Shown: positions 16,741 to 25,300 of the stretch, one piece after another
Layout: the number at the start of each line of letters is the position of its first letter
Position numbering within the stretch: the first letter of the stretch is position 1
Assembly: GCA_016789025.1 (NCBI GenBank)
Contig: JAEURC010000087.1
Span: forward strand, 1-55,806
Length of the DNA stretch: 55,806 nucleotides
Source: Anaerolineales bacterium
Lineage (GTDB): Bacteria; Chloroflexota; Anaerolineae; Anaerolineales; Villigracilaceae
Reading direction: 5' to 3'
Notes under the pieces: generated by a model
The model's database searches: none
What the model saw: the letters and a program-made list of their open reading frames with translations, nothing else
Told to the model about the DNA's origin: nothing
Program-made: the position numbers and the translations under genes

Positions 16741-16805
16741 CTACTCGTACCGCAAAGTTCATGTTGCGCTTCCTCAGTTCGATAGTTTCCTCATTCGTAT
16801 GGTGA
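16741..16805. repeat. Intergenic repeat sharing a block with 18475-18575
   Basis: The stretch CCGCAAAGTTCATGTTGC here and CCGCAAAGTTCACTTTGC at about 18495 are nearly identical. Both elements end near GTATGGTG/GTAAGGTG. This copy fills the convergent gap between marR and the acyltransferase. Confidence 0.5.
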
Positions 16806-16810
16806 TCCGC

Positions 16811-17482
16811 TTACATTGATTCGCGAAGTATCTCCCGCGCGCGCGGATGCTCCGCGTACACGCCGCGATAGGATTCGGGCAGGAGCGCGGCAATCTGACA
16901 CATAATCTCATCTGTGGCGTTTTGTAACGCAACATCCCGGTCTTTGTTCGGCAAGGGAGGAATAATGAATGGCTTGCCGCCGGTCAACGTGATGCGCGAC
17001 TTTCGCAGGCGTTTAAGGTTACTGACGACAAGTTTGTCCTCTGTGCCTGTGATCCCCACAGGCACAACTGGGAATCCCGAACGCGCCGCCAAATAGGCGA
17101 CACCCGGCTTGCCTGCGATTAGAGCGCCGGTAGGCGAACGCGTCCCTTCGGGGGCGATGATCAGGCACTTGCCTTGCTCCATAAGCGCGATCATTTTGCG
17201 AATCGCTTTCAGGTCCGGGTTGAAGCGGTCAACGAATATCATGTTCAATGGACCGCTGAGCGCGCGAATCCACCCGACCTTTTCCCATTTTTCCGCCACA
17301 GGGATGAATAAGTCCGTACGGTCGATGCCGAAGTAGACCAACACCAGATCGAGGAAGCCGATGTGATTCGCCGCAAGGATCATCCCGCCGGTGAGCGGCA
17401 CGTATTGCTTGCCGCGAATATCGAAACGGCAGATCAGGTTGAGCGCCAGGCGGATAAGCAATCTAAGCAGACGCAGTATCAT
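16811..17482 (-). CDS. PlsC-like 1-acyl-glycerol-3-phosphate acyltransferase (copy 1)
   Basis: 223-residue membrane-associated acyltransferase that would add the second acyl chain to lysophosphatidic acid. The catalytic NHIGFLD has His40 and Asp45 (HX4D), and the glycerol-phosphate pocket motif is PEGTRSPTGA. The N-terminus is a basic amphipathic or hydrophobic helix. Its start overlaps the end of the next, paralogous acyltransferase gene by 20 bases, so the two are translationally coupled. Both end with the same DEIMCQI-A-LLPESYRG block, showing recent duplication. Confidence 0.88.
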   Translation of the reverse strand: MILRLLRLLIRLALNLICRFDIRGKQYVPLTGGMILAANHIGFLDLVLVYFGIDRTDLFIPVAEKWEKVGWIRALSGPLNMIFVDRFNPDLKAIRKMIALMEQGKCLIIAPEGTRSPTGALIAGKPGVAYLAARSGFPVVPVGITGTEDKLVVSNLKRLRKSRITLTGGKPFIIPPLPNKDRDVALQNATDEIMCQIAALLPESYRGVYAEHPRAREILRESM

Positions 17483-18143
17483 GATGATTCACAAGTTCCA
17501 GCAAGCGTGGATGGTTCGCATAAAAGCCGCGGTACGACTCGGGGAGCATCGCGCCGATCTGGCACATGATCTCATCGGTTGCTTCGCGCAGGGCTTGCTC
17601 GCGTCCCTTTCCTTTGGGGATTTCGATGCGGATTGGGTCGCCAACTTTAACGACGATCTTCGTCCGCCGGAATCGCTTCAGATTTTCCAGAACGACGCGG
17701 TCTTCTGTCCCGGTCGCGGCGACAGGCAGGATGGGGAATCCGCTCTTGCTGGCGAGGAACGCCACGCCGAGTTTTGCCTCTTGCAATGCTTCGGTCTTTG
17801 AGCGCGTACCCTCCGGCGCAATGACGAGCAAACCGCCCTTTTCCATACGCGCTAGAATCTCGCGCAATGCGGAAAAATCCGCCTCGAAGCGATTAAGCCA
17901 GATGGCGTTCGCGGCGCGCCCGATAAGACCGAACAACCAATGGTTCTTGTACTTCTCAGCCACCGGCATGATGATATCTTCGCGGTTCACCACGCAAAGC
18001 ATGGCGGCGGTATCCAGCCTGCCAAGGTGGTTCGACGCTCCGATCAGGTTACCGGGCGGCATTTTTTCCAGCCCGTGTACTTCGATGTCGGCGATCAAGT
18101 TCATGATGAAGCGGATGATGGAACGGATCAGTCTGAATTTCAT
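17463..18143 (-). CDS. PlsC-like 1-acyl-glycerol-3-phosphate acyltransferase (copy 2)
   Basis: 226 residues, paralogue of the following gene. HX4D appears as NHLGRLD (His39, Asp44), and the binding motif as PEGTRSKTEA. Substitutions around the acceptor region suggest the pair may differ in acyl or head-group preference. TAAAAT lies 6 bases before the ATG on the coding strand with no ribosome site, so translation is probably leaderless. It is the first gene of the two-gene operon. Confidence 0.88.
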   Translation of the reverse strand: MKFRLIRSIIRFIMNLIADIEVHGLEKMPPGNLIGASNHLGRLDTAAMLCVVNREDIIMPVAEKYKNHWLFGLIGRAANAIWLNRFEADFSALREILARMEKGGLLVIAPEGTRSKTEALQEAKLGVAFLASKSGFPILPVAATGTEDRVVLENLKRFRRTKIVVKVGDPIRIEIPKGKGREQALREATDEIMCQIGAMLPESYRGFYANHPRLLELVNHHDTASA

Positions 18144-18149
18144 GCGCTA

Positions 18150-18155
18150 ATTTTA
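18150..18155 (-). promoter_or_regulatory. -10 box for the acyltransferase pair (leaderless)
   Basis: TAAAAT on the minus strand, 6 bases before the ATG at 18143. Transcription should begin at or next to the start codon. No good -35 is seen. Confidence 0.45.
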
Positions 18156-18367
18156 CAACAAGCAAGGCAGTCTGGTGGAAAAACGGACATTGTAAGAGTT
18201 ACACCGATCGGACTCCGCCCGAAACAAGCAAAGATGCTGATTTGCGTAGTTCAATTTTCGTAGCCGCGAATGTGCGCGAAAAACATGACTCACCCCGAAT
18301 TTAATCTTTCGAGATTTTAGCCGCGGATACTTCGACAGGCTCAGCACAAGTTTCACGAATTTACACG

Positions 18368-18404
18368 ACAAAAGCCGACCAAGTTGAAACTGGTCGGCTT
18401 TTGT
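18368..18404. terminator. Perfect 14-bp bidirectional terminator hairpin
   Basis: ACAAAAGCCGACCA (18368-18381) pairs perfectly with TGGTCGGCTTTTGT (18391-18404), so a T-tract follows the GC stem on both strands. It lies about 220 bases past the PilZ gene stop and upstream of the acyltransferase promoter. Confidence 0.7.
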
Positions 18405-18474
18405 CTTTCCCGATTTGGAACAGAAAATTAAAATCCGCGACAATCCATGTAATCTGTGGCTGATTCCTTAATTC

Positions 18475-18575
18475 ACCTTATGCGCTGTTCCGTGCCGCAA
18501 AGTTCACTTTGCCGCCCCAGGCTGAGAAAAAACAGGCGAATGGCAAGATCAATCTTGCCGTACTGCGTAAGGTGA
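18475..18575. repeat. Inverted repeat CACCTTATGCG / TGCGTAAGGTG
   Basis: Terminal arms are 11 bases with one mismatch. Internal hairpins GGCAAGAT/ATCTTGCC and GCAAAGTTCACTTTGC are also visible. It shares a block with 16741-16805. Confidence 0.6.
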
Positions 18576-18623
18576 GTAATTAAGCTCGAGGAGAATCACA
18601 ATTACAGAGATGTATGGGACAGG

Positions 18624-19010
18624 TTATCGCCACAAATAATCGTTCGAACTCTTTTTTCGCGCCGTTTTTTCCGAGCCGTACTTTTCAAACATACGCTGAA
18701 AGACCAGCATATCGTTCGGCGAAATATTGACGATCTCAAACCCCACGTTGAACGTGTTCGGGTCCACATAATCGGGACGCGCCCACTTACTCCGCGCGAT
18801 GAACACCATCGTCTCCTTTTCGGAAATGTCGGGCGTCAGGTCGATCAACATGTGAAAATCCTTGCCCGGTGGAATATTCTTCGGCGAATCAAGTTTGAAC
18901 CCGCCCGAACTGATATCCGAAAGATAGCCGATGGTCTGCTTTGTGGATTCGTCTTTGACCTGCATATAATAGGTAAAATCGCGGCGGTCGATCTTTCTCT
19001 TATCTGACAT
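18624..19010 (-). CDS. PilZ-domain c-di-GMP-binding protein
   Basis: 128-residue single PilZ domain. The c-di-GMP motifs are in place: the Arg-rich start KRKIDRRDF and LSDISSGGFKL (D-x-S-x-x-G). AAGGAG is about 6 bases before the ATG at 19010; the 38 extra codons upstream are open frame without a site. PilZ proteins transmit c-di-GMP levels to motility, exopolysaccharide or transcription machinery. No partner is adjacent, so the output is unknown. Confidence 0.88.
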   Translation of the reverse strand: MSDKRKIDRRDFTYYMQVKDESTKQTIGYLSDISSGGFKLDSPKNIPPGKDFHMLIDLTPDISEKETMVFIARSKWARPDYVDPNTFNVGFEIVNISPNDMLVFQRMFEKYGSEKTARKKSSNDYLWR

Positions 19011-19134
19011 TCTTACTCCTTCTTTCCTTGCAGTATAAATCTGCCTCGAAGTTATGTCAAAAATAAAAATGTGTTTGTAACGCAGACAAAGCCATATCTG
19101 GTGGCAATGAAAACCGTGCTCCAACCTGTGGTTG

Positions 19135-20292
19135 TTAACCCGATCTCAAAATGTGCGTGAGCACCGTCGCGCCCGAGCCGCCGATATTTTGCGCCATGCC
19201 GATTCTCGCGCCGTCCACTTGAGTGACGCCGCACTCGCCGCGCAATTGCTGGACAACTTCGACGATCTGATAGATTCCCGTCGCGCCGACAGGATGCCCG
19301 CGCGCTTTGAGTCCCCCACGCGTGCAGACGGGTCTTTCGCCTTTCGGGCTGATTCGCCCATCCAAGCCGAGTCGCACCCCCTGCCCTCTCTCCGCAAACC
19401 CACACGCTTCGAGCGACAACGCCGCCATGATCGAAAACGCGTCGTGCAATTCAAACACGTCAATATCATTGGGCGAAACGTTTGCCATCTCATACGCGCG
19501 TTTGGATGATTCATACGCGGCGGATAAAAACAGCGGGTCTTTGCGCGAATGTACCGCGATGGTATCCGTTGACGAGGCGGAACCCGCGATCGTTATCTTC
19601 GGCTTCCCATTCAGCGACACAACTTTCTCCGCAGGGACGATCACCACAGCCGCCGCGCCATCGCCGATGGGGGATGCGTCAAGCAAATTGATCGGCGTTG
19701 CGATCATGCTCGACCTCTCGAATTTTTCCACGCTGATCTTTTCGTGCAATCGCGCAAACGGGTTGTGCATGGCATTCGCGTGCGCGTTGATCGAGAACGG
19801 CGCGAAATCTTCATGCTTCCAGCCGAACTCGTGCATGTAACGCCGCATGATGAGCGCGTTCAACCCCACGAAGGAGATGCCCTGTTCCAATTCGTAGTCC
19901 GCGTCGGCGGCGGTGGCAAGCGCGGAGGTGACGTCGCGCCCCGCTTTGTCGGTCATCTTTTCGACGCCGACCACAAGGGCCGAGTTCGCGTCGCCTGCCG
20001 AAACAGCCATCAGGGCAGAACGAAGCGCCGCCGCTCCCGAGGCGCACGCGGCTTCCGCTTTCACCGCTTCCTGTTTCCACAGCCCGATCCAATCCGAAAA
20101 GAACGCGCCGAGTTGATTTTGCGCGCTGATGGAGGCGGAGAGCATGTTGCCGACGAAGAGCGCGTCCACTTTTTCGACGCCCGCATCTTGCATGGCGGCG
20201 AACGCGGCTTCTCCGCCGATCTCGCGCAGGGATTTGTCCCAATGTTCGCCGATGTTCGTTTGTCCGATTCCTAAAATTGCCACTGGTCGCAT
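19135..20292 (-). CDS. Thiolase-family acetyl-CoA acetyltransferase, SCPx/archaeal type
   Basis: 385 residues. Nucleophile Cys83 lies in EAACASGAAALRSA, ELHDAFSIM carries the first His, and GLKARGHPVGATG the second. The C-terminal block reads QNIGGSGATV where classical thiolases have a Cys-x-Gly-Gly; that is normal for the SCPx/archaeal subgroup. It should catalyse thiolytic cleavage or condensation of acyl-CoA. The DUF35 zinc partner that often accompanies this subgroup is absent here. GAGGCG is 6 bases before the ATG. Confidence 0.88.
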   Translation of the reverse strand: MRPVAILGIGQTNIGEHWDKSLREIGGEAAFAAMQDAGVEKVDALFVGNMLSASISAQNQLGAFFSDWIGLWKQEAVKAEAACASGAAALRSALMAVSAGDANSALVVGVEKMTDKAGRDVTSALATAADADYELEQGISFVGLNALIMRRYMHEFGWKHEDFAPFSINAHANAMHNPFARLHEKISVEKFERSSMIATPINLLDASPIGDGAAAVVIVPAEKVVSLNGKPKITIAGSASSTDTIAVHSRKDPLFLSAAYESSKRAYEMANVSPNDIDVFELHDAFSIMAALSLEACGFAERGQGVRLGLDGRISPKGERPVCTRGGLKARGHPVGATGIYQIVEVVQQLRGECGVTQVDGARIGMAQNIGGSGATVLTHILRSG

Positions 20293-20333
20293 GTTCGCCT
20301 CAGATGATTTATACTCGAAGTGAAATATTATTT

Positions 20334-20393
20334 GCCACAGAGATCACAGAGACCTTTGAGAAAATCTCTTTTTTTCTCTGTGGACTCTGTGGC
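20334..20393. repeat. GCCACAGAG...CTCTGTGGC inverted repeat
   Basis: 60-base element: GCCACAGAGATCACAGAG faces CTCTGTGGACTCTGTGGC with AAAATCTC in the loop. A second copy is at 44806-44863. It lies in the divergent gap upstream of both the thiolase and the HExxH gene. Confidence 0.8.
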
Positions 20394-20437
20394 GATGCAA
20401 TAATTGTAATCGGAGCGACTCTCACTTGCTATCAAAA

Positions 20438-20956
20438 ATGACGCGCGCGGCTTGGAACCAAAACTTGTTGCTTTCGCTTGAGGAATTTGGGGAGGAGGGG
20501 CGGATCGCCGCGTCGTATTTGCGGGCGCGGAAAACGTATATCGGTTTTTGGAAGGCGCGGAAACACGTCGGCGCGTTTTGGACGCCGCTGAGGACCATTC
20601 ATTTGAACACGGAATATTATTCGCTGGCGACCAATCCCGCCGACCCACGAACGTTGACGTTGTTGATTCATGAGGTGAAGCATTTGCAACAGGGACTCGT
20701 CACTGCGCTTTCGGTGTACGGCGAGTTGGAGGCATGGCAGTTGCAGTTCAGGTTGTATCACCAAAAAACGGATGCTAAGATGCACCCCGTGATTGAAAAA
20801 CTTTTGTCTCTTCCCTTGAGTTGGGATCGCGCCGTGTTGAAGCAGGCGCAAGTTTTGATGCAAGACTTCGCAGGCAAAGGCTATCGCGCGGACTTGCTTC
20901 CGCTGTATCCGCTCGGAAAAGAGATTCGTTATCGGTTGTTTGGAAAAATTCCATGA
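20438..20956 (+). CDS. Putative zincin-like metallopeptidase (HExxH)
   Basis: 172 residues of unrecognised family. LLIHEVKHLQQG holds the zinc motif H78-E79-x-x-H82, and E96 or E98 in YGELEAWQ is a likely third ligand at gluzincin-like spacing. No signal peptide or membrane helix is seen, so it may be cytoplasmic. The ATG at 20438 lacks a clear ribosome site; a TTG 4 codons upstream is possible. It stands alone between two repeats. Confidence 0.7.
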   Translation: MTRAAWNQNLLLSLEEFGEEGRIAASYLRARKTYIGFWKARKHVGAFWTPLRTIHLNTEYYSLATNPADPRTLTLLIHEVKHLQQGLVTALSVYGELEAWQLQFRLYHQKTDAKMHPVIEKLLSLPLSWDRAVLKQAQVLMQDFAGKGYRADLLPLYPLGKEIRYRLFGKIP

Positions 20957-20964
20957 TTGCCAAC

Positions 20965-21090
20965 CGTCATTGCGAGGAGGGTTGAGATGCGACAGCATCG
21001 AAATCCCGACGAAGCAATCTCCGTCACGTCTTGCGATGCCCGATGATCACGGAGATTGCTTCATGGCGCTTCGCGCCACTCGCAATGACG
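20965..21090. repeat. Palindromic repeat, CGTCATTGCGAG family
   Basis: 126-base copy with ends CGTCATTGCGAG / CTCGCAATGACG and inner GAAGCAATCTCCGTCAC / GGAGATTGCTTC. It has an extra central segment compared with 13542-13631 and ends 20 bases before the ATG of the next gene. Confidence 0.88.
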
Positions 21091-21109
21091 GACTTTGAGG
21101 TGTTTTGAC

Positions 21110-22159
21110 ATGAATTTACGCGCAGACATTCTTTCATTGTTACATGGAAATAAACTCCCCTCGCCTCCCGCGTTCAGCGGGTTGATTCATGTCACGGCTG
21201 AGGGACTCCAAAGCGAGGGGCTGTCATTGCATGAAGTTCATCACGATGCGAAGAAGATGGCAAAAGCCTCGGCGAGTACCTTCAAGTTGACGGGGATGCC
21301 TTCCGCAACTTTGCCGCTTGATCTGTGCGCTCCTGCCGAAGCGCTTGGCGCAGAGTTGAATTATGAAGGGGAGGGGTTTCCGCAGGTGATGAGGGCGGTG
21401 GTGGAAAGCGCAAAAGTAATTGGGGAATTGGTAAATAGTAATTTGAGACTGGGGACTGGCGGTGGTCGAGTAGCCCCGAATGATTTTAGAGGGGCGTATC
21501 GAGACCAGAGACTAGAGACTGGGAGACTCGAGATTGTTTGTGAGGCGATTCGGTTGGTGAGGGAGGATATTGAAAATGAAGTGGTGATTTCGGGAATGAT
21601 CCCCGGTCCGTACACGTTGTTGTTGTATTTGTGTGACCTGAAGAATTTATTTATCGAAATGAAGAAGGAGCCGCAAGTTGTTCTCGATGCCCTCTTTCAT
21701 CTTTCCTCTTTCCTTGCAAAGATCGGCAACGCGTATCGAGACTCAGGCGTAGACTTTATCACCATCCACGAGATGGGCGGTTCGCCCGGATTCATCGGAC
21801 CAGCGAAGTTCGAACAGTTCGTCTTGCCCGCGTTGAGGGAGTTGCACGCGAGTCTGCCGAGTCCGCGCGTGTTGTCGGTGTGTGGGAATACGAACAAGTC
21901 TGCCGCGGCGTTGGCTGAATCAGGCGCGGACGCGGTCTCGGTGGATCAGGTCAACGATCTCGCCGCGTCGCGTGAAATATTGAAAGATACGTTGCTGTTT
22001 GGGAATCTTGATCCTGTGGCGACGCTGTGGAAGGGCGATGAGGCTGAGGTGGTCGAGTCAACTCGAAGGGCGAAAGAGGCGGGCGTGGATGCCGTCTGGC
22101 CCGGGTGCGACCTGGTCCCATCCACGCCGATACGAAATTTGAAAGCGATGATGATGTAG
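21110..22159 (+). CDS. Uroporphyrinogen-decarboxylase/MtaA-like protein with in-frame repeat insertion
   Basis: 349-residue TIM barrel of the URO-D/corrinoid methyltransferase superfamily. Recognisable blocks are MIPGPYTLLLYL, DFITIHEMGGSPGFIGP and, at the C-terminal face, GCDLVPSTPIRNLKAM. Zinc-dependent MtaA/MtbA use H-x-C...C. Here the first pair reads Ser256-Val-Cys258, so the His is lost, while Cys333 is kept. Residues about 105-140 are encoded by a repeat also found at 49490-49632 and look foreign (GTGGGRVAPNDFRGAYRDQR). GAGGTG is 8 bases before the ATG. It may be a methyl- or demethylase of unknown substrate; the insertion may affect it. Confidence 0.8.
   Translation: MNLRADILSLLHGNKLPSPPAFSGLIHVTAEGLQSEGLSLHEVHHDAKKMAKASASTFKLTGMPSATLPLDLCAPAEALGAELNYEGEGFPQVMRAVVESAKVIGELVNSNLRLGTGGGRVAPNDFRGAYRDQRLETGRLEIVCEAIRLVREDIENEVVISGMIPGPYTLLLYLCDLKNLFIEMKKEPQVVLDALFHLSSFLAKIGNAYRDSGVDFITIHEMGGSPGFIGPAKFEQFVLPALRELHASLPSPRVLSVCGNTNKSAAALAESGADAVSVDQVNDLAASREILKDTLLFGNLDPVATLWKGDEAEVVESTRRAKEAGVDAVWPGCDLVPSTPIRNLKAMMM
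21420..21530. repeat. Intragenic copy of the GGTGGTCGAGTAG repeat
   Basis: Shares AATAGTAATT, GGTGGTCGAGTAG and GTATCGAGACCAGAGA-y-TAGAGACT with the intergenic copy at 49490-49632, in the same order. The insertion keeps the frame of the MtaA-like gene. Confidence 0.85.
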
Positions 22160-22165
22160 GAAGAA

Positions 22166-22218
22166 CGTCCCGCAGGTTTGATTTGCAGACTGTGATTCTT
22201 GAGGAATCCTGCGGGACG
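22166..22218. repeat. 53-base CGTCCCGCAGG palindrome
   Basis: CGTCCCGCAGG (22166-22176) and CCTGCGGGACG (22208-22218) are perfect 11-base arms, followed by GTTTTC, so it can also terminate transcription. The element at 45535-45587 has the same arms, the same 53-base length and a related core in the opposite orientation. Confidence 0.88.
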
Positions 22219-22242
22219 GTTTTCTTGGGATGGTTTTCTGCA

Positions 22243-22271
22243 TTGACTTTCATTTTGGCGGGTTGTATCAT
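22243..22271 (+). promoter_or_regulatory. Promoter of the first giant kinase gene
   Basis: TTGACT (22243-22248), a 17-base gap and TATCAT (22266-22271). Start of transcription would be about 22278, followed by GAGGAG at 22296 and the ATG at 22309. Confidence 0.75.
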
Positions 22272-22308
22272 CCGTACGTTGTCAAACCATTGACTGAGGA
22301 GTTATGGA

Positions 22309-25300
22309 ATGGCGCGGAAGTCGCCTGTGAAAAAAGCCAAAAAACTACAGCGAGGTAGCAAGCCTGCAAAGCAGGCTTTGAAGGCTGTTGGGGCGAAGCG
22401 ATCAATAAAACGGCAGACCAGGGCGGCAATTGGCGCGGCGCTAACTATCGAACTGCAACTTGCACAGCGTGAAGCCGAACTAGCCATTATCAACAGCGTG
22501 CAGGCGGGTCTGGCTGCCAAAATGGATATACAGGGCATCTACGATCTGGTTGGCGACAAGATGCGCGAGATTTTCAGTGAAGTGAAAGGTGTATTGATCT
22601 TCACGTATGATCGTCAAGCGCAGTTGGCGCAGGTTCGTTATGGCATGGAGGGAATTCGCGCCTATGATCTCACGCAGATACAGGATAAAAGATTCTTCGA
22701 GTACTTTGAAGAAACAAAACAAACACTCCTGATCAATCAAAACCTAACGGAAGCCGCCGCCAAATACGGCATTTATGATTTAGATCAGTATGGTTCCCAG
22801 GAAACACCCCACACCTTTGACGCTGAAGGATCGGCGCTTTTTGTGCCGCTTCTCGTGGGGTCGGAGGTCAAAGGGTTCTTTTCGCTTCAAGATTCAAAAC
22901 GCGAAAACGCTTTTAGCGATGGCGATGTTCGATTGCTCGAAACCCTTGCCAATTCGATGAGCGTCGCGCTCGAAAATGCGCGTCTCTTCGATGAGACCCA
23001 GCGTCTGCTCAAAGAGACCGAATCGCGCAACGCCGAACTTGCCATCATCAACTCGGTGCAGAACGGGCTGGCATCCGAACTGGATATTGATGCGATCATC
23101 CACTTGATCGGGGATGAGATCCGAACGATCTTTAGCGGCGCCGACGTGGAGATCTCGCTCTATGATTCCGCCACGCGCATGATTTCTTTTCCCTACTGGT
23201 GGTCTGCAAAAGATGGAATGATTCCAGAAGAACCGCTCCCATTAGGGCTGGGTCTGCATTCCAAGTTGATCGAATCGCAAAAACCGCTTTTACTCCGGTC
23301 TCCGCAGGAAATTTCCGCTCAAGGTCCGGTGATGCCCGAGGGGGTGGCGTTGAGAAAATCCTTCCTCGGTATGCCCATCATCTCAGGGAAAAATGTTGTC
23401 GGCGCGCTCACCCTTCACGACGCGTTTATTGAAAATCGTTTTACCGATGCCGATATGCGTTTATTGGAGACCCTCGCAAACAGCATGAGTGTCGCCCTCG
23501 AAAACGCGCGTCTCTTCGATGAAACCCAGCGCTTACTTAAAGAGACCGAACAACGCGCCGCCGAACTTGCCACCGTCAACACCGTAAGCAACGCGCTGGC
23601 AGGCGAACTCAACCTGGATGCGTTGATCGAGCTGGCTGGCGAGCAGATCCGCGCCACGTTTCGGGCGGATATTGCCTACGTGGCATTGCTGGATGAAAAG
23701 AATCAAATGGTCAACTTCCCCTACACATTTGGGGAGGATCTCCGCGCGCTCAACTATGGGGATGGGATCACAAGCCGCATCATCCAGACGGGGAAGCCGA
23801 TTCTCATCAACGAAGAGTTGGATCGCCAGACGAGGGAGTTAAGCGGGAGAGTCATCGGGCGGCGGTCTCTGTCCTATTTGGGCGTGCCAATTTTCGTCGG
23901 CGGGCGAAGCGTGGGCGTCGTCAGTGTGCAAAGCGCCACAGAGGAGGGCCGCTTCTCTGAAAGCGACCAGCGATTGCTAGGCACCATTGCGGCGAACATC
24001 GGCGTGGCTCTGCAAAACGCGCGGCTGTTCGACGATGCTCAGCGAAGCAACCGCGAGATCATCGAGAATCTCGAACAACAAACAGCAACCAGCGAGATTT
24101 TGCGCGTGATCGCCGAATCGCCAACGGATATTCAACCTGTGATGGAGGTGATCGCCAACAATGCGCGTTGGCTGTGCGATTCGACATTGTCGGCTGTCTA
24201 TCGCACCGATGGGCAGACGGTCTATGAAGTGGCGATCAGCGATGTGTCAGCTGAAATGCTCGAGGCCACGCAGGAAGTCTCCGGGCAATCGTACCCTGCC
24301 CATCTAGATTGGAACATCAGCCTATCCTCCCGCGCTATTCTCAGCCGCTCAGTCATCCATATACCGGACCTGGTCAACTCTCCTGATCTGCCTGTCATCA
24401 CGCGCCGCTATGTGGAATCGAAAATTCTCACCAGCGTATTATTTGTCCCAATGATCCGCGAAGGCGAGGCGATTGGGTGCATTGGCGTTGGGAAACGCGA
24501 CGCTACGCCCTTCACGGAGAAACAGACCGCTCTCTTGAAGACCTTTGCTTCGCAGGCGGTGATCGCTATCGAAAACGTGCGGCTGTTCAATGAACTGCAA
24601 GACCGCAACTTAAAAATCTCTGAAAACTTGAAACGCCAGACCGCTACCAGCGAAGTGTTGAGTGTGATTGCCGGGTCGCCCATGGATGTTCAGCCGGTCT
24701 TCGATGCGATCATCGAGCGGGCGGTCAAACTCTGTCGCGGGAACGGCGGTTACATTGCCCGCGTGGCAGACGGGATGATTCACTTTGCCGCGGGGCATAA
24801 TCAAATCAAGCCTGTTTCAGCGCAGGAAATTCTCGACGGTTTCCCCATCAAGTTGGAAGGTCATGAAGAGCCAAGCACCCTGTTGAACATCATCAAGGAT
24901 CGAATCACGCTTCACGTGGAGGATTTGAGGAACGACCCGCGTGTGACGCCCAAGAACCGGGAGGATGCCGCGCGTTGGGGACTTGGCAGCACGTTGTGGG
25001 TGCCTCTCTTGAAGGATGATAAGGGTATCGGCGCGATCGTCGTCGGCAGGGATGAAGTCCGCCCATTTAGCGATGATGAAATCTCCCTCGTCAAAACGTT
25101 TGCCAGCCAGGCAGTGATCGCCATCGAGAATGTGCGCTTGTTCACAGAGACCCAGCGCCTGCTGAAAGAGACCGAACAACGCGCCGCCGAACTCGCCATC
25201 CTCAACAGCGTGGGCGACGCGATGGGAAAAACATTCGATTTGAAATCGGTGGCGCATATCGTCGGCGAAAAAGTGCGCGGCATCTTCAGGGCGGAGGTGG

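Larger units (their letters stand above)
18156..18623. other. 468-base intergenic region made of repeats
   Basis: No gene is seen. From left to right it holds a GCCGCGAATGTGCGCG-type repeat (18260-18325), the block CTTCGACAGGCTCAGCACA (18331-18349), a strong hairpin (18368-18404), degraded AATCCGCG/AATCTGTGGC repeat pieces (18430-18465), and the inverted repeat at 18475-18575. It appears to be a landing site for several small repeat families. Confidence 0.55.

Noticed and set aside
20965..21090. MITE of an identifiable insertion sequence
   Set aside because: The palindrome could be a MITE, but I see no target-site duplication and no transposase in the window to assign it to, so I call it only a repeat.
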